Assembly (NCBI GenBank): GCA_000827265.1
Contig: KN834760.1
Span: 901,818 to 965,817 of the forward strand
Source of the DNA: Collybiopsis luxurians FD-317 M1
Lineage: Eukaryota; Basidiomycota; Agaricomycetes; Agaricales; Omphalotaceae
Direction of reading: 5' to 3'
DNA: 64,000 nt
Shown: positions 1 to 12,326 of the stretch, piece after piece
How the letters are laid out: each line of letters opens with the position of its first letter
Numbering within the stretch: the stretch's first letter is position 1
Translations under genes and position numbers: made by a program
Notes under the pieces: generated by a model
What the model saw: only the letters and a program-made list of their open reading frames with translations
Told to the model about the DNA's origin: nothing
Database searches by the model: none

Positions 1-563
1 CCCAAATAAATGTTTTATATGAGATTACAAGTGTGCCTGCCCTCAAGTGGAAATTCAATTGGATGTGCAGTGTGCGTCGTCTGTTTGTTTGCGGTAACAT
101 ATACCGCCGACTCCAAAGCGAAGAATTTGGTACTACGGTAAGACAGAAGGTCTTTAGACTAAAGGTGCTACTCCCTCGTCAGAGGACACCACTTATACAA
201 TTATCACCATACCACTGCTCAGCACGATAGGCACTGAGGCAGCCTTCCCGCCAGCAGACTCTCCTATCACATGAAGACCAGGCTGGATCCACAGTTACGA
301 AACGGCGAAAAAGGGAATATTGCTTCAGCATTATGGTCGTTCTCTCAGTGAGGTATCCTAGGCTGATCTTCGACATGGCATCGACCAGCGCCACCCAAAC
401 TCAAGCCGAGAGAAACCGCAGTAGATCATTCTCACGCCTTTAAACGGTCGAGTCTGCCACGAGGCTCAGTATCATGATTAGAGGTTCCCAGTCACTGGTC
501 AAGCTATGCTCTTGAATATCTATTAAATCTTTGGGGGGATTTGCTTGCTATAATCTTGGGAAT
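1..563. other. Upstream region without a supported gene
   Basis: No reading frame here looks like a real exon. A short frame opens with ATG at 375 and closes after 22 codons. The stretch probably holds the 5' flank of the Bud6-kinase gene that begins near 564. Confidence 0.4.
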
Positions 564-3261
564 ATGTCCAGCAGTCGCCCGTTTGCATCATCTTCGACGC
601 GCAGTACGCGGAACGGAACTCATGTTCGTCTTCCAGCCCTATTATTTCTTTCTTTTTGTTTCCAGCAGCTGATAGCCTCGATCCCCAGCCTGGAGTAGAA
701 TCAGCCGTTACTCGTCTCTTGGTATCTATCAAACAGCTTCTAGAGTCCCTCACAAAATGGAGCAGATCGGACTGTGATGAGAACTTTGTGAGCGATGTGT
801 ATGTCCGACTGGGAAACGATTTCAATGCGGCCGTAGCCGCTTTTGGTGCATTTAACATTGATATGAGGTGCGTCCTGCTTAGCACATGAATTTCCGAGCT
901 CGATTTTTAACGATCAAGCAGTGAAATGATGTCAGTTCTAGACGATTTCCGCAATGTGTTGGAACAGTGTCTGGCTGAAGATGCCACCCCAGAGAATCTT
1001 GAACTTTATCTTCCTACTGTGCGACAAATTATCACTGCTTTGTTACAAGGTCTCCGGAGCAAACAGTCTATCTATCGCCGTATCGTCTCCGACCACAAGC
1101 ATCGCTCTGACGGGTCAGGTCACGATAGAACGTCTTCGCGCTCTTCCAGATCGCATCCGAAGCAGGCATCTCGTAGTAAAAACCCGGAGTCCGACAGAGA
1201 TAATGTATCCCGTCGTAACGGAAGTTCCTCGGCACGAAACCGGGAAACACCTTCTACTCAACCTGCTGCTGGCTCGGAAGGTTCTTCTGTTGGCGGAATT
1301 TCTCCTCTGATCGCAAAGACGTCAACATCGCCGGAATCAGATTCCAAAGCTACACTCTCACAACCTTCATCATCCCCTTCTCATGCGCCACCGGTAAAAG
1401 CAAGTGTCAAACGCTCTGTACTGGTAGATAAACCCGTCCCTTCTTCCCCTCCCAGTTTCGTGGTAGTTGAACCTACAAGTCGAGAACCTGATCGGTCTGA
1501 GGCTAATTTTTCGTCATCTGCACCTGACGATAACGCGTTGGTACGCAGCGCTCCTTCGGGGTCTAGTCGCCCTATCGACTTCTCCAATACTTCAGGTCCC
1601 GTATCATTTTCTGATATGCCAGCAATGTCCGACATGCATCTGGATGATCCCTCATTTCCTAAAATGGATAACCAGGTCGGAATCAATAACCAGGTCGGGA
1701 ATGAGAGTGCGAGTAGTGCTTCAGCCTCGTCATTCTCTGGAGGTACATTCTACATAACGGCTGCCAGCCTTCGATATGATCTTGGCCTCAAAAAAAAATC
1801 GAGTAATGGGGGGATATTAAGTTGGACACCGGATTCGCTTGTACCGTACCATAGACAGAATAAAACCTTGGTACAACAACTCGCAGATGTTCTGCAGTCG
1901 GTTCGCATTTTAGAACACCCCCAAATTGTCAGGGCTAACATAACTCGTTTGCTTTAGGACTTTGATTATACTGCTGAGCGGGGGAACCTGGATAACCCGG
2001 GTTTAAGCTTGAGGGTATATCACATGAGATGCTTGCGGTCCCTCCGTCATTTAGCCACTAAGTACGAGATTCTGCCATCATCGTTGTTCGTACGTGATTT
2101 GCAACGAATTGGTCAAAATCCAATAAGAGGAGGAGGGTTCGCTGTGAGTGTTACTAGGAATTGAACTGACTCTCATTAATATTTGCTGAAGGATATCTGG
2201 CGCGGAACCATGGGGTCGAATCAGTCAGTTTGCTTGAAAGTACTCCGGTTGATTCTAGAACCAGAGGAGGACGTTCGAGAGAAGATTCGGAAGGTGAATA
2301 TTTGACCACTTATATTTGCGTGACGAATTATTAACCGTACTCCTATTGTCAGCAATTTTGTAATGAGGCTCTCGTATGGCGCCAGCTCAAACATCCAAAC
2401 ATCCTCCCTCTTCTCGGCGTCAACGTCGAGCTTTTTTATCCCTCTTTCTGCCTCGTCTCCCCCTGGATGGAGAACCAGGATATCATTGCGTACCTTAAAA
2501 GGAATCCGATGCACAATCGATATGATGTGGTGAGCCAGCAATACTCGCAGTCGTTCAAAGCAACCTCTTATTTGATATAGCTTTCTGAAATTGCTTCAGG
2601 CCTTTTGTATCTTCATTCCAAGGATCCCCCCGTCATACACGGAGATATTCGAGGGGTACGTGTACTAAAAATTATTCATTTATAGAAGTCTTTCTGCGCA
2701 CTAAATGACTACGGTTTGTCAGGCTAACGTACTGGTTACAGCCGATCTACATTGCTGCTTGGCAGATTTTGGCATATCTGTCATCAATACTGAATCTCAA
2801 ATATGGTCTAACACAACGACGAATATAAAGGGAGCAACGCGATGGATGGCGCCTGAACTTCAAATACCAGACAGCGCGGGCAAGTTGGCCTCGAGCCGCC
2901 CCTCAACGGATGTTTATGCGTTTGGTTGTACCATCATCGAGGTATATTCTTAAACATCAACTCCATCTTTACCAATTTACTTATTTTCATCTAGATCTTA
3001 ACACTCAAGCCTCCATTCAATGACAAGAGGACCGACGGCGCAATAATTCATAGCTTACTTGTAGGAGAGCGACCTGCTCGTCCTCAGCAAAATATTTGGT
3101 GTACGGACTCTCTTTGGGAGCTCATGGATCAGTGCTGGGCTCAAGATTCATCAACTCGTCCCGACTCGCAGAAAATTTATGCCACTTTGCAATGGATACG
3201 AGTCAAGAACCGGCTTAGCGAAATTGATCGCCAAAAAGTCAAGATTCAGCCGGTCAACTGA
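564..3261 (+). CDS. Bud6/Aip3 N-terminal domain fused to TKL-type protein kinase (kinase 1)
   Basis: Seen: exons near 564-625, 666-867, 922-1900 and 1958-2143, followed by kinase exons to a TGA at 3259-3261. Exon 666-867 and the start of the next (joined ...FNIDMS-EMMSVLDDF...) carry the hallmarks of the Bud6/Aip3 N-terminal region: VSDVYVRLGNDFNAAVAAF, LEQCLAEDATPENLELYLP and LLQGLRSKQSIYRRIVSDH. A Ser/Arg-rich linker follows. The same exon then enters the kinase module: FYITAASLRYDLGLK, a WTPDSLVPYH stretch and LVQQLADVLQS. The kinase has a Gly-rich loop (RGGGFADIWRG), Lys in VCLKVL, VIHGDIRG, DFGIS and RWMAPE, so it looks catalytically competent. Known: Bud6 activates formins and binds actin at polarity sites; this N-terminal region serves localisation. 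Inferred: the chimera may bring the kinase to polarity sites. The actin- and formin-binding C-terminal half of Bud6 is absent. Confidence 0.8.
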
Positions 3262-3624
3262 ATTTTTACAATTCAGTTTTGCTAAGTAAATGTGCTTGTA
3301 AGGGTCATTCAGTTTACACAACCGAATCGTGGATATTCACTGAATTTTTAACTCATTTTACCGAGCTGAAATTTTAGGATGAATGGATATATGAATGAAA
3401 CATGTTTGTTTTTGTTTTACAATACAGACGACTTCTGGCGCGTATGTATGTTCTTACAACCAGATTTATATGACTTTAACATGACCTTGTTGACAACTAC
3501 TCGTGAATCTACACCTCTTAACGCAGTCGCAAATACAGCCATTTGTCTACACACAAAGCAACATGATAGACTTTTCGCTAATGTTTCGTTCAACTGCACA
3601 CAAAGGGCGCAAGACACAGTTTAT
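3262..3624. other. Intergenic, left edge of duplicated block copy 1
   Basis: No gene. From about 3515 to 3625 the sequence resembles 21300-21403, which lies in the same position 3' of the second amidohydrolase. This places the left end of the segmental duplication here, between two 3' ends that face each other (kinase 1 on +, amidohydrolase on -). Confidence 0.6.
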
Positions 3625-6600
3625 TCAAAATAGATCTACAGCTCCTTTTCGGGAAGATACAACACCCACTACTTTTGACTCAAAATCAAGTAAAGTCCCA
3701 CCTGTAGTAGCGGCCAGATTAGAGGCCACAGTACCGGGTTTGAGACCTAGGAGTTTCTCAAGGTTGGACGAAGCCAGCGCGATAGCTTGTGCCTTTGAAA
3801 TCGTTCCACCAGCTTCCAACGCAGCCTGAGAAGTGTACGTGGGTCCCTTTCCACAACAAAAAAGGGGAAAAAGGCACTCACCCAACCAACATCCAATCGC
3901 GTGTTTCTCGCGTCCCAAGCCTCAGTCACTCCGACGCCCACGGTGACGTTGTGAGCTAGCAGAGTAGTGATAGCGCTATCCTGCGTCAAAGGGGGACCGG
4001 CCAAACTATCGCACAGAGCATCGACATTCCCGTTCAATACAACAAGACAGATAGCAAGGATGATCAAACACACATACATTCTTTTTGATTCCCATAATGA
4101 TGGGAACGGCCTGGCAGGGGATACAATAACGCCAATGCCCCCGCCACCAATCTCTTTCGCCAACAGATGAGCCTCAGAAGCTCCGGTGAAAGTCATCCGA
4201 ATGGGAGACCCAAATTCTTTCTCAGCATCTTCCTTCAGTCGTATCAGTGAGGCCATGATATCTGCACTGTGCACGTCAATGACCAGGGGTATCTTTCCCT
4301 GATATATTTATATCAATATCAGCAATGAGCGCCGCAGAATTAAAAAAATATCCCTTCACGAACCTCCACAACCTTTGTAATCTGCACCCCAAGATCACCT
4401 TCTGCTCCTCCGAACAGCAAATTCCGGAGCGCTGCAATCTGTGTACTAACACTGACAAAAGAAGTCAAAGACACCGCAACGTGGAGAGCCGCTTCATCTT
4501 GCACCATTGCACCCTCTACCAACTTGTGCCCTGCACCGGTATCGAACGCCGTGCTCAGCCCAGCCAAGAATCCTGAAGACACAGGTGCGGTGATCCCCGT
4601 TGTAACACCACTGCGGTACGCCAAAAGCGCGTCCCTAGTTGAGAACTGGAGACCATCTGCAGCACGAATGACAGCTTTGAGCTCTCCTCCCAGGATGGCG
4701 GGTACCTTGGCCGTGAGACCGTTAAAGACGGTACCATCTTGCGTGGAAGGCTCTTGGGTAATGTGGACCAGGCCAAGGGGACTTCCGAAGCTGAGAAGAC
4801 CAGGGCTAAGGATAGACAAGGTAAGTCGATCCGATCTTGGCTATAACGAGGGTAACTTTTGCCTGTTGGCAACTCACGCAAGCGAACCGCCGCGAAGATC
4901 AACCGTCCGTGCATTCAAGTACACGTTCATAGAGCATTCTTCAGACGTCCTCCCAACACAGACCACTCTTCCATTCTCCACCACAGCAACCTGTGTGGAA
5001 TTACCTTCAACCTGGCTCTCAGTAGCAAAAATCTGCTCTACACCATTCCCTCGGTCCATGAAGAGCGAACCGATATTCTTGAATAAAACAGCATCGAAAA
5101 CTGATTCTTTGGGATCAAGCGGAGGTAGTCCATCGTATTCCAGCGCAGCCTCTCTCTCTTGCGTGAAATCTGGAGTTTTAGGTGCGTGTTGGAGTGCCTC
5201 GGGTTTCGTAATAGCAAACGGGTCCTCGAGCTGGGCAATGCCATCTATGAAAACTTGTTTCGGAGTGGCGCCGAGGGCCAAAGGGTGACTGTCCCATATA
5301 ACAACATCTGCGTCGTATCCTGCAAACAACATCGGCAAATTAGTATTTGAAGAATGAAGACGAGGGAGGTAAACGCTACCTTGCCGGATGAAACCGATAC
5401 GATGCTCCTGTCCCATTATTTTCGCGGGTGTTGAGGTGACGGAAGCCAAGGCAAGGTTGGTATCCAAACCGAAATAATGTGCTTGTTGTGCTTCGTGCTT
5501 GAAAGAAAGTTAATGATTTTTGATTTACAGTATTAATTAATAACCGTGGAACAAACATACCACTAGATAGCGCGAGTTGATAACTGGATGATCGCTCTGG
5601 ATGGGAGTTTCATTATGAGCTTCGACCATACACGATCAGAAGACTGTAATACCTTCATGACAACTCGTATCCCATTATCAGCCAAGATACGAGGAGCGAA
5701 TTCGGATCCTCTGTACGCTTCACGTTTGTAGCGACCATTGGTAGCAAATAGTGCCACTCCCGGTGTATGGCCTAAAAGTGCAAAGTGAATCACGGAATGT
5801 CAATCATACGTTGGACCGCAAACGAACCATAAGTTTTCTTCAGCAATTCGGGCACCAGATACGTTTCATGAGCATGGTGGAAGGCTGCGACTGTAATATA
5901 GATACACTTGTCAGTTTCGGCAGTTCGACGAGGGATATATGTGAAGCTACGGACTGGAGAACTTGAACTCGTTGGTCAACCGAACGATTCCATCCAGATC
6001 CACAGCTTCGTAACAATGGTTTTGAATCTAAGCAACAAACTCGGTTACACTCGAGCCTCTGTCTCGTTTCAAAACCGACTTGCCTTGACTTTTCCTCTCA
6101 AAACATCAACTAAGGCCTCCCATTTGAGGTCTTCAGGGAAATTTTCTTCGAGAGTGTCCCAACGCCCAGCGGCAGCCTGCGAGACATCGTGGGCTTCGGC
6201 GTCGCATCCATAGTAAAACAGTCTAATCACCTTATCACAGTAGGCATCTTGCTTCTCCTTGAGTTTACGAGCTTCGTTGTATCTGAGAAATCCGAACATT
6301 AATCACTATCCGCCTTCGGCTTCACCAGAGATAGGATGTCTTACCCTTCTCGATAGGCCCAAATTGTATCCACTAGAGCGAAATCGGCGTTACAACAAAT
6401 TTAGTCCGGTCAGGAGAGAAGAACTCACTTCGAGTGCCGGAATAGACGCGACCTAACACGATTGTTAGTAACCATGTGACCGCGATAAACAACGGTACTC
6501 ACTCGGGTTCTCGCCTACACCGCGATGAAGAGATGGGAAAAGGCATTTATATTTAGAGCTCGACGAATCTTACCGCATGCTTGCCTGATAAAACCAATTA

Positions 6601-7547
6601 AGTATTGTAAAGGCAGTGAGATGTGACGAGGACATACTTGAGTTGTCTCCACCTGGGAGGCTGGACTTCCTCGATTCCTGATCCATTGAACGTGAATGGG
6701 GGCTCCAGAAGCATAGAAGACGTAGAACGCTCTTCCGTCGGACGTAGCTTGATGACGAATGCTTGACCACCTAAGAAAGTCATCGTCAGAACGCTTGAAA
6801 GAGACTCTGGACGGGAAAAGGTTACCAATTGCATTAGCTGAGCCTGGAAGGACAACAGCTGTCGTAACACCACCAGATATTGAGAGACGATACGCATCGT
6901 CGTGGGTATTCAGACCGTCAAGGGAACGAAGCCAAGGCTGAACAAGACCTTTCCTCGAGTTCCCATCGCTTGAACCTGAAAGAGTTGGAGAAGAAAAGTC
7001 GCCGAGATGCGAATGTAAATCAACAATTCTATCGCCCACTTCGTCAAAAAGAGATTCAAAGAGTTATTCTGAATGTCGAAACTCACCCAGGCGAAACCCA
7101 AGCACCATTTGCCTCAATCACCGACAATTCTTCATATTCGTTCAGGACTTGAGTCGGTATTTGACCCACAGTCCGAATTATCCCCTTGTCCAAGAGTAAA
7201 TCACCCAAAACTACTTCCAACCCATTTACATCACCGGTCCATATCGTCGCATTCTTTATCAATGTAGGTTTGGTTCCAGGTTGGTATCGGTCAGATTCCT
7301 CGCGCGAATAGAAATCTGGTGGGGGGCTAGGAATAACATTCAAGTTGGCGCATTTCTGGAGGATATGTTGGGCATTAACGGGGACTTTGACAGCGGTGTT
7401 GGTGGTAGGTTGGAAAATTGTGAAAATGCCGGCATATCCGCACACGACGAATAGGCCAAGAGCCAGAACTGCTCGCAGGAGAGGATGCTCTCTCCTGCGC
7501 GGTCGTACATGGGCATGGCCATGAGGTGCTATTATGCCCTTGTCCAT
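3625..7547 (-). CDS. Membrane-anchored amidohydrolase (carbohydrate esterase family 9-like), copy 1
   Basis: Seen: about a dozen exons on the minus strand. The start is taken at 7547 (MDKGIIAPHG); an upstream in-frame Met at 7562 is the alternative. Residues about 23-45 form one hydrophobic segment after a His/Arg-rich cytosolic head, suggesting a signal anchor. The first catalytic exon ends ...VIEANGAWVSPG and splices to VGDRIVDLHSHLG, the HxH metal-binding motif of the amidohydrolase superfamily. Later exons give VASHHAHETYL-type His residues, YDADVVIWDSHPLALGATP, a typical composite-domain strand, and a second metal-dependent-hydrolase-like half ending ...SSRKGAVDLF. Known: fungal proteins of this shape are commonly annotated as CE9 or imidazolonepropionase-like amidohydrolases. 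The substrate is not predictable. No frame break was found. A near-identical copy lies at 21403-25337. Confidence 0.8.
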
Positions 7548-8060
7548 CGTGAGGAAGGTCAAGTGGTGTGTGTTATAATAAACTAGAAAAATGATACACG
7601 CGTCAAGAAATTCGGCCCCGACTTCCCATGCTGATAAGGGTTGTCATCGTCGTAATTCTGGATGTCAATGGCGTTGGATGGTTCGGATACGGACAAGAAT
7701 GAGCCAGGCTTTGGCCGTCACGACCACTAAGAATCTGATATGATTGTGTACAGGTTGTCAGATTCAGAGTCGACACCAGTTCAACTCAACTATTTTGAGG
7801 AAATTACACTGCATCATAGAACAAATATCCATTTACATTAATACATATTACATACGTCCTTCGGGTATTTCTAATACACATTTACTCTACGCAGAGTGTA
7901 CTTAACGGGGGACGGTCGCGGTCTATCTTCCTATGTGGATCGACCTCATCCGTCCGAATCCATCGTTCTCGTTTCAGCTCGACGGGGTCAATGGAAGTTC
8001 TTTTTCAGAGTCTGACCCCTCGTCGACTTATTTCGAACCTTTTTGAATCGCCCTCATCAG
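7548..8060. other. Intergenic, duplication homology ends near 7690
   Basis: No gene seen. The first ~140 bases upstream of the amidohydrolase start match 25338-25430. The match is then lost, marking one edge of the kinase 2 block that is missing from copy 2. Confidence 0.5.
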
Positions 8061-11000
8061 TCATTTCAGTTCGAATCCATCCCACTCCGCCTCATGCGAA
8101 GCCAAGGAATGTTGTCCTTTTTTAGAATGGGACTCCTCAACTAACAGGTCTAAACCGGATTGTATAATGCGAGAGTTCGCTCGTATCCCTTGCAAAGTGT
8201 GATAAATTTCTTGCGAGTCGGGACGAACCGAAGGATCTTCCGCCCAGCACCGATCTATGAGCTCCCAAAGAGAGTCGGTACATCAAATATTTTGTTGCGG
8301 ACGGGCAGGTCGCTCGCCCTTCATTAAGCCAAAATGTACTGCAATGTCGGCCTTGTCAGGGAATGGAAGCTGAAGTGTTAAGACCTGCGTGAAATAGGTA
8401 AGTAAGTAATAATAGATATCATTGTAAAATTACCTCGATAATGGTACAAGCAAAAGCGTATACATCTCTGGAGCGACTTTTCTGGGCTGTGTGTTATTAT
8501 AAATTCAGGCGCCTTCCATCGCATTGCTTCCGTTATTTCCGTCGTTTCATCAGACCATATTTCAGAGCCTGTGTCGATAACAGATAGGCCAAATCCGGAG
8601 AGACAGCAGGAAAGGTCGGCTTTAACCAGTACGTTATCCTGACGAATGAACATTGCGATTTAGTATGCAGAAAACCTCTCTTCATAAAAATTTCTTTAGT
8701 ACGCGTACCCCTCGAATATTTCCGTGTATGATGGGGGGATCCCTTGAATGAAGATACAAAAGGCCTGCAGCAATTTCAGAGAGTTATTTCAAATAAGAGG
8801 TTGCTTTGAACAACGACGAATATTGCTGGCTCACCACGTCAAATCGATTGTGCATCGGATTCCTTTTAAGGTATGCAATGATGTCTTGGTTCTCCATCCA
8901 GGGGTAGACGAGACAGAAAGAGGGATAAAAAAGCTTTGAGTTGACGCCGAGAAGAGGGAGGATGTTTGGATGCTTGAGCTGCCGCCATACGAGGGCCTCA
9001 TGACAAGTTTGCTGACAAGAGGAGTACGGTTAATAATTCGTCACGCAAATATAAGTGGTCAAATATTCACCTTTCGAATCTTCTCTCGAGCGTCCTCGTC
9101 TGGTTCCAAAATTAGCCGGAGTACCTTCAAACAAACTGACTGATTCGATCCCATGGTTCCGCGCCAGATATCCTTCAACAAATGTCAATGTCATAGACAA
9201 TCAGTTCCATACCTGGTGACACTCACTGCGAACCCTCCTCCTCTAATTGGATTTTGACCAATTCGCTGTAGATCTTGTACGAACAACGAGGATGGCAGAA
9301 TCTCGTACTTAGTGGCCAAATGACGGAGGGAAAGCAAGCATCTCGTGTTATACACCCTCAAGTCCATACTCAATTCATCCAAAAGTCCTTGTGCGGCGCA
9401 GTCCAGGCCGTGCCGCGAATGAATCATGTTAGTTTGGCCAAAGTCAGTAACGCTAGGCATATGTGAGATACGAACCGATTGCAGAAGATCCACGAGCTGC
9501 TGTACCAGCAATTTATTATTTTTCTGAAAGGATTTAAGCAGCTTTGGTGTCCATTCCAGTCCTTCGGCATTGCCTTTACCAGTAGAGAATTCTTTGGAGC
9601 AAAGGTGATATCGAAGGTTTGCAGCAGTAATGTCAAATGAATCTGGTTTGTAGATGCGTCAATGCCGAAAGTGTAAACAAAATACAGATACAAATGCGTT
9701 TGTTGGCTAGGCCCCTCAGTAGCTTCTTCCATAGACAACCATTTCATCGGAACATCTTCTACGAGCGAACCCACGGGGGCCATTGAGGAATAGGCTTTGC
9801 TGCTACTTTCACTTGGGTTTTCATTGTCAAGGTGACGGAATTGCGAAGGTCTTGGAGTGGTAGGAGAAATAGATTGTGACATCAGGTTATCCTTTGTTTC
9901 AGTGAATTCCTTTTGGCTACTGTCAGACATTCCATTATTGTCAGAAGAGGGCTGCGATGGTAGATCAAAAGAAGCATAAGTTTTTCCTGATAATAAAGTG
10001 AACAAGACTGGACTCGTTTCAGCCACAAAATTTTCTCCTACCATTGGATTTGACAAACTTGAGGAACTGCTTCATTTTTCGAATGAGCTCTTGGTCTTCC
10101 GGGATTTGATCTTCATCCTGAGTGCCAGAGGCACTGTGTTAGTCAAACTGCATATTTCCCAGCTCGTGAGACTCACATTTTGAATAACTGAGGCTCAGTC
10201 ATCATCATGAGTGACTGCAACGTCAACTTCATTGTACTATGGGACATTGAGGATACATAACCGAATGACTTTACTTCGGACCCACACTTCTCAAAATCCA
10301 CTCATTGAGTATATCCGAAGGATGGTATACCTTCACTGCAATAAGCCCTGGAACTGATCATAGTTGAGACCTAGATGGTCGAGCCATACCTGAGGTCTTT
10401 TTGGGATAAAATTTTCTACATCTTCAGCAGCTGGAGGAACATCAAGACTATGCACATAAGCCACTCCAGGGGTTGAATAAGTGGGCAGAAAGCCAGAAGT
10501 TCCAATGGTAGAAACAACTCTTGCTGGTGTCCATGGTACAAATTTGTTGGCATGCAAATCAGAAAGATATTTCACCTCAGTGTGGGCTTCTGGACTTGTA
10601 GAGTAGTAGGGATTTTTGTGTCTGAGAGCAATTTTGAACCCTCGAAGGAATACAGAACCAGATTGTTTTTCATCACTGTCCAAATCATGAAATGCAGCAT
10701 TGCAAGTGTGAAACCAGTATGTAGGTTTCTTTCCAGCACTATGTAAGGGAAAAAATTTCAGATAAACATCACCGGGTTTGGCATCCATGAAAGACACAAC
10801 ACCCCATGCTTGCGCTTTATCAAAACCTGTGATCAAGTAAAGGCCTCCATTGGGTATTCCGCGACCCAATTGTTGATTGAAATGATCGTACCAATACTGT
10901 GCACTTTCCTGGCAGTATTTTAGAAACTTGCCCAGCTGGTTGTGATCCATTTGCTTGCCTCCTTCTGGAAGGACAAGAAAGGCACCCTGTGCAGCTGATG

Positions 11001-11520
11001 AACGGAAAGCCAATCCTGGGCCTACTTCTGGTGGAACACGCCTTTGAACAGATTAACAGATATTGCATGAGCTGAAAGCAAGGAAACATACATAATACAG
11101 CAATCTCCTTCGCACATTGTTTTTGAAATATCACAAGATCTCGTTGAGATATAGGAACCTGATTTGAATTCTTCTGGGTTCTCGACAGTATCACTGTAGT
11201 CAACTTCAAGAAGCTGTCTGAAGCCCTGAGGAACTCCTCTGGCATTGAATGGATGATCACCCGGATGGCATGCTTTGAAGAGGAAATCAAATCCACCAAA
11301 CTTGTTCAAAAGCACCACATCCCCGATGTGTACTCCTTCTTGCCTGTATATATCAGGTAGGTTCCTGTCAAGTGGTTTGGGCTTCCACAGAGGAAGAAGA
11401 AAATGTACATAGGCTTTATCTCCCCCATATGATACAATTATTCTCGGCTGGAAGAGGGCTGCCATTGATGAAAATGGGATCATAAATGAAAACATTGCTG
11501 GCACCAGGAAAAGTAGTCAT
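8061..11520 (-). pseudogene. Decayed kinase 2 fused to an Agaricomycete-specific domain
   Basis: Seen: the kinase module is recognisable in all its parts, but four defects stand out. The catalytic loop reads IHGNIRG (Asp to Asn codon at 8718-8720). The DFG motif reads GFG (codon 8594-8596). A frameshift separates APEFIITHSPEK from DVYAFACTIIE near 8470-8500. A TGA at 8283-8285 replaces the conserved Trp of PQQNIWCTDSLWEL. Upstream exons (11504-10333) encode a domain with VHIGDVVLLNKFGGFDFLF, HPGDHPFNARGVPQGF, a WYDHFNQQLGRG stretch and YLITGFDKAQAWGVVSFMD, which I recognise as an unnamed family of mushroom genomes. Its C-terminal part continues near 10300 and 10200, with a further in-frame TGA after VTHDDD (10195-10197). 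The first ~20 codons may need a one-base shift near 11450. A pseudogene, or at best a pseudokinase. Confidence 0.75.
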
Positions 11521-12326
11521 CACAGAAAAGATATTAGCAGCAGAGGAGGACCTAGGCCGAACAATAAGTCTGCGTGAAAAAAGAAGAGGGTTCAAATGAA
11601 CTCAGGGACAGATGGGTAGCCGGCCATACAAAATGAGTCTTCTCTGCGTCGCAACAACTATCAATGCTTTATCCCCCACGCAGATCAGTATATGTAGTGT
11701 TAACCGTGACTTGGAAGCTGTTTGCAGTTGGTAGTCAAACATGATCCGATCTTGCCTTCGGCTGCTTGAAGCTTATGTAAGCCTTCCTGATTGGTACTCC
11801 CTGATTGGTGTTCCCGGGCAATTCCCGGCTTGCCGCTCGCCTCGTATACATAGCGCCCATTGCCTTTTTCGTTTCGTCGTCTCCCACTTAGAGTGTCTCA
11901 AAACACTCGAGCCGCTCCAAGATTAAATTTTTTTGCAATTGTCACCCATTTACCTGGGGCTAAGTCCCAGCCAAAACCCTCAGAACTCAACTTGAGCACT
12001 GTTTCTATCCTCTCATAACTGCTTATAAACAAACAAGTATATATTAGAAAATTTCTCTACGTAGTAAGTGAAAGGGAAGAACACATGTCAGTAGTATCAT
12101 TGAGTGGGAGTCTGGGAAAATTGGCATATACGGTCCTAATCTGGTGCACAGCATAAGCCAAAATTCAAGCCTGTCGGCTCAGTTACATTAAACAGCTCTC
12201 TTGAATGTTATAATTTACCAACAATTTACAGAGTCAATTGTCACTATGAAAACCTTCAAGAGTGTATGAACTATTGTAGAACATGTATGCAATTCCCGTC
12301 GGGCCACCCACTGGTCCGAACCGAGA
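11521..12326. other. Intergenic region
   Basis: No convincing exon on either strand. It separates the decayed kinase 2 gene from the short kinase gene. Similarity to copy 2 (around 25560-25633) resumes only at about 12280. Confidence 0.4.

Noticed and set aside
33..394. Two overlapping short frames at the left edge
   Set aside because: No domain, no consistent splicing partner and no similarity to anything else in the window.
3747..5288. Long plus-strand frames opposite the amidohydrolase (e.g. 4524-5288)
   Set aside because: They are antisense to exons with clear amidohydrolase motifs and recur only because the gene is duplicated.
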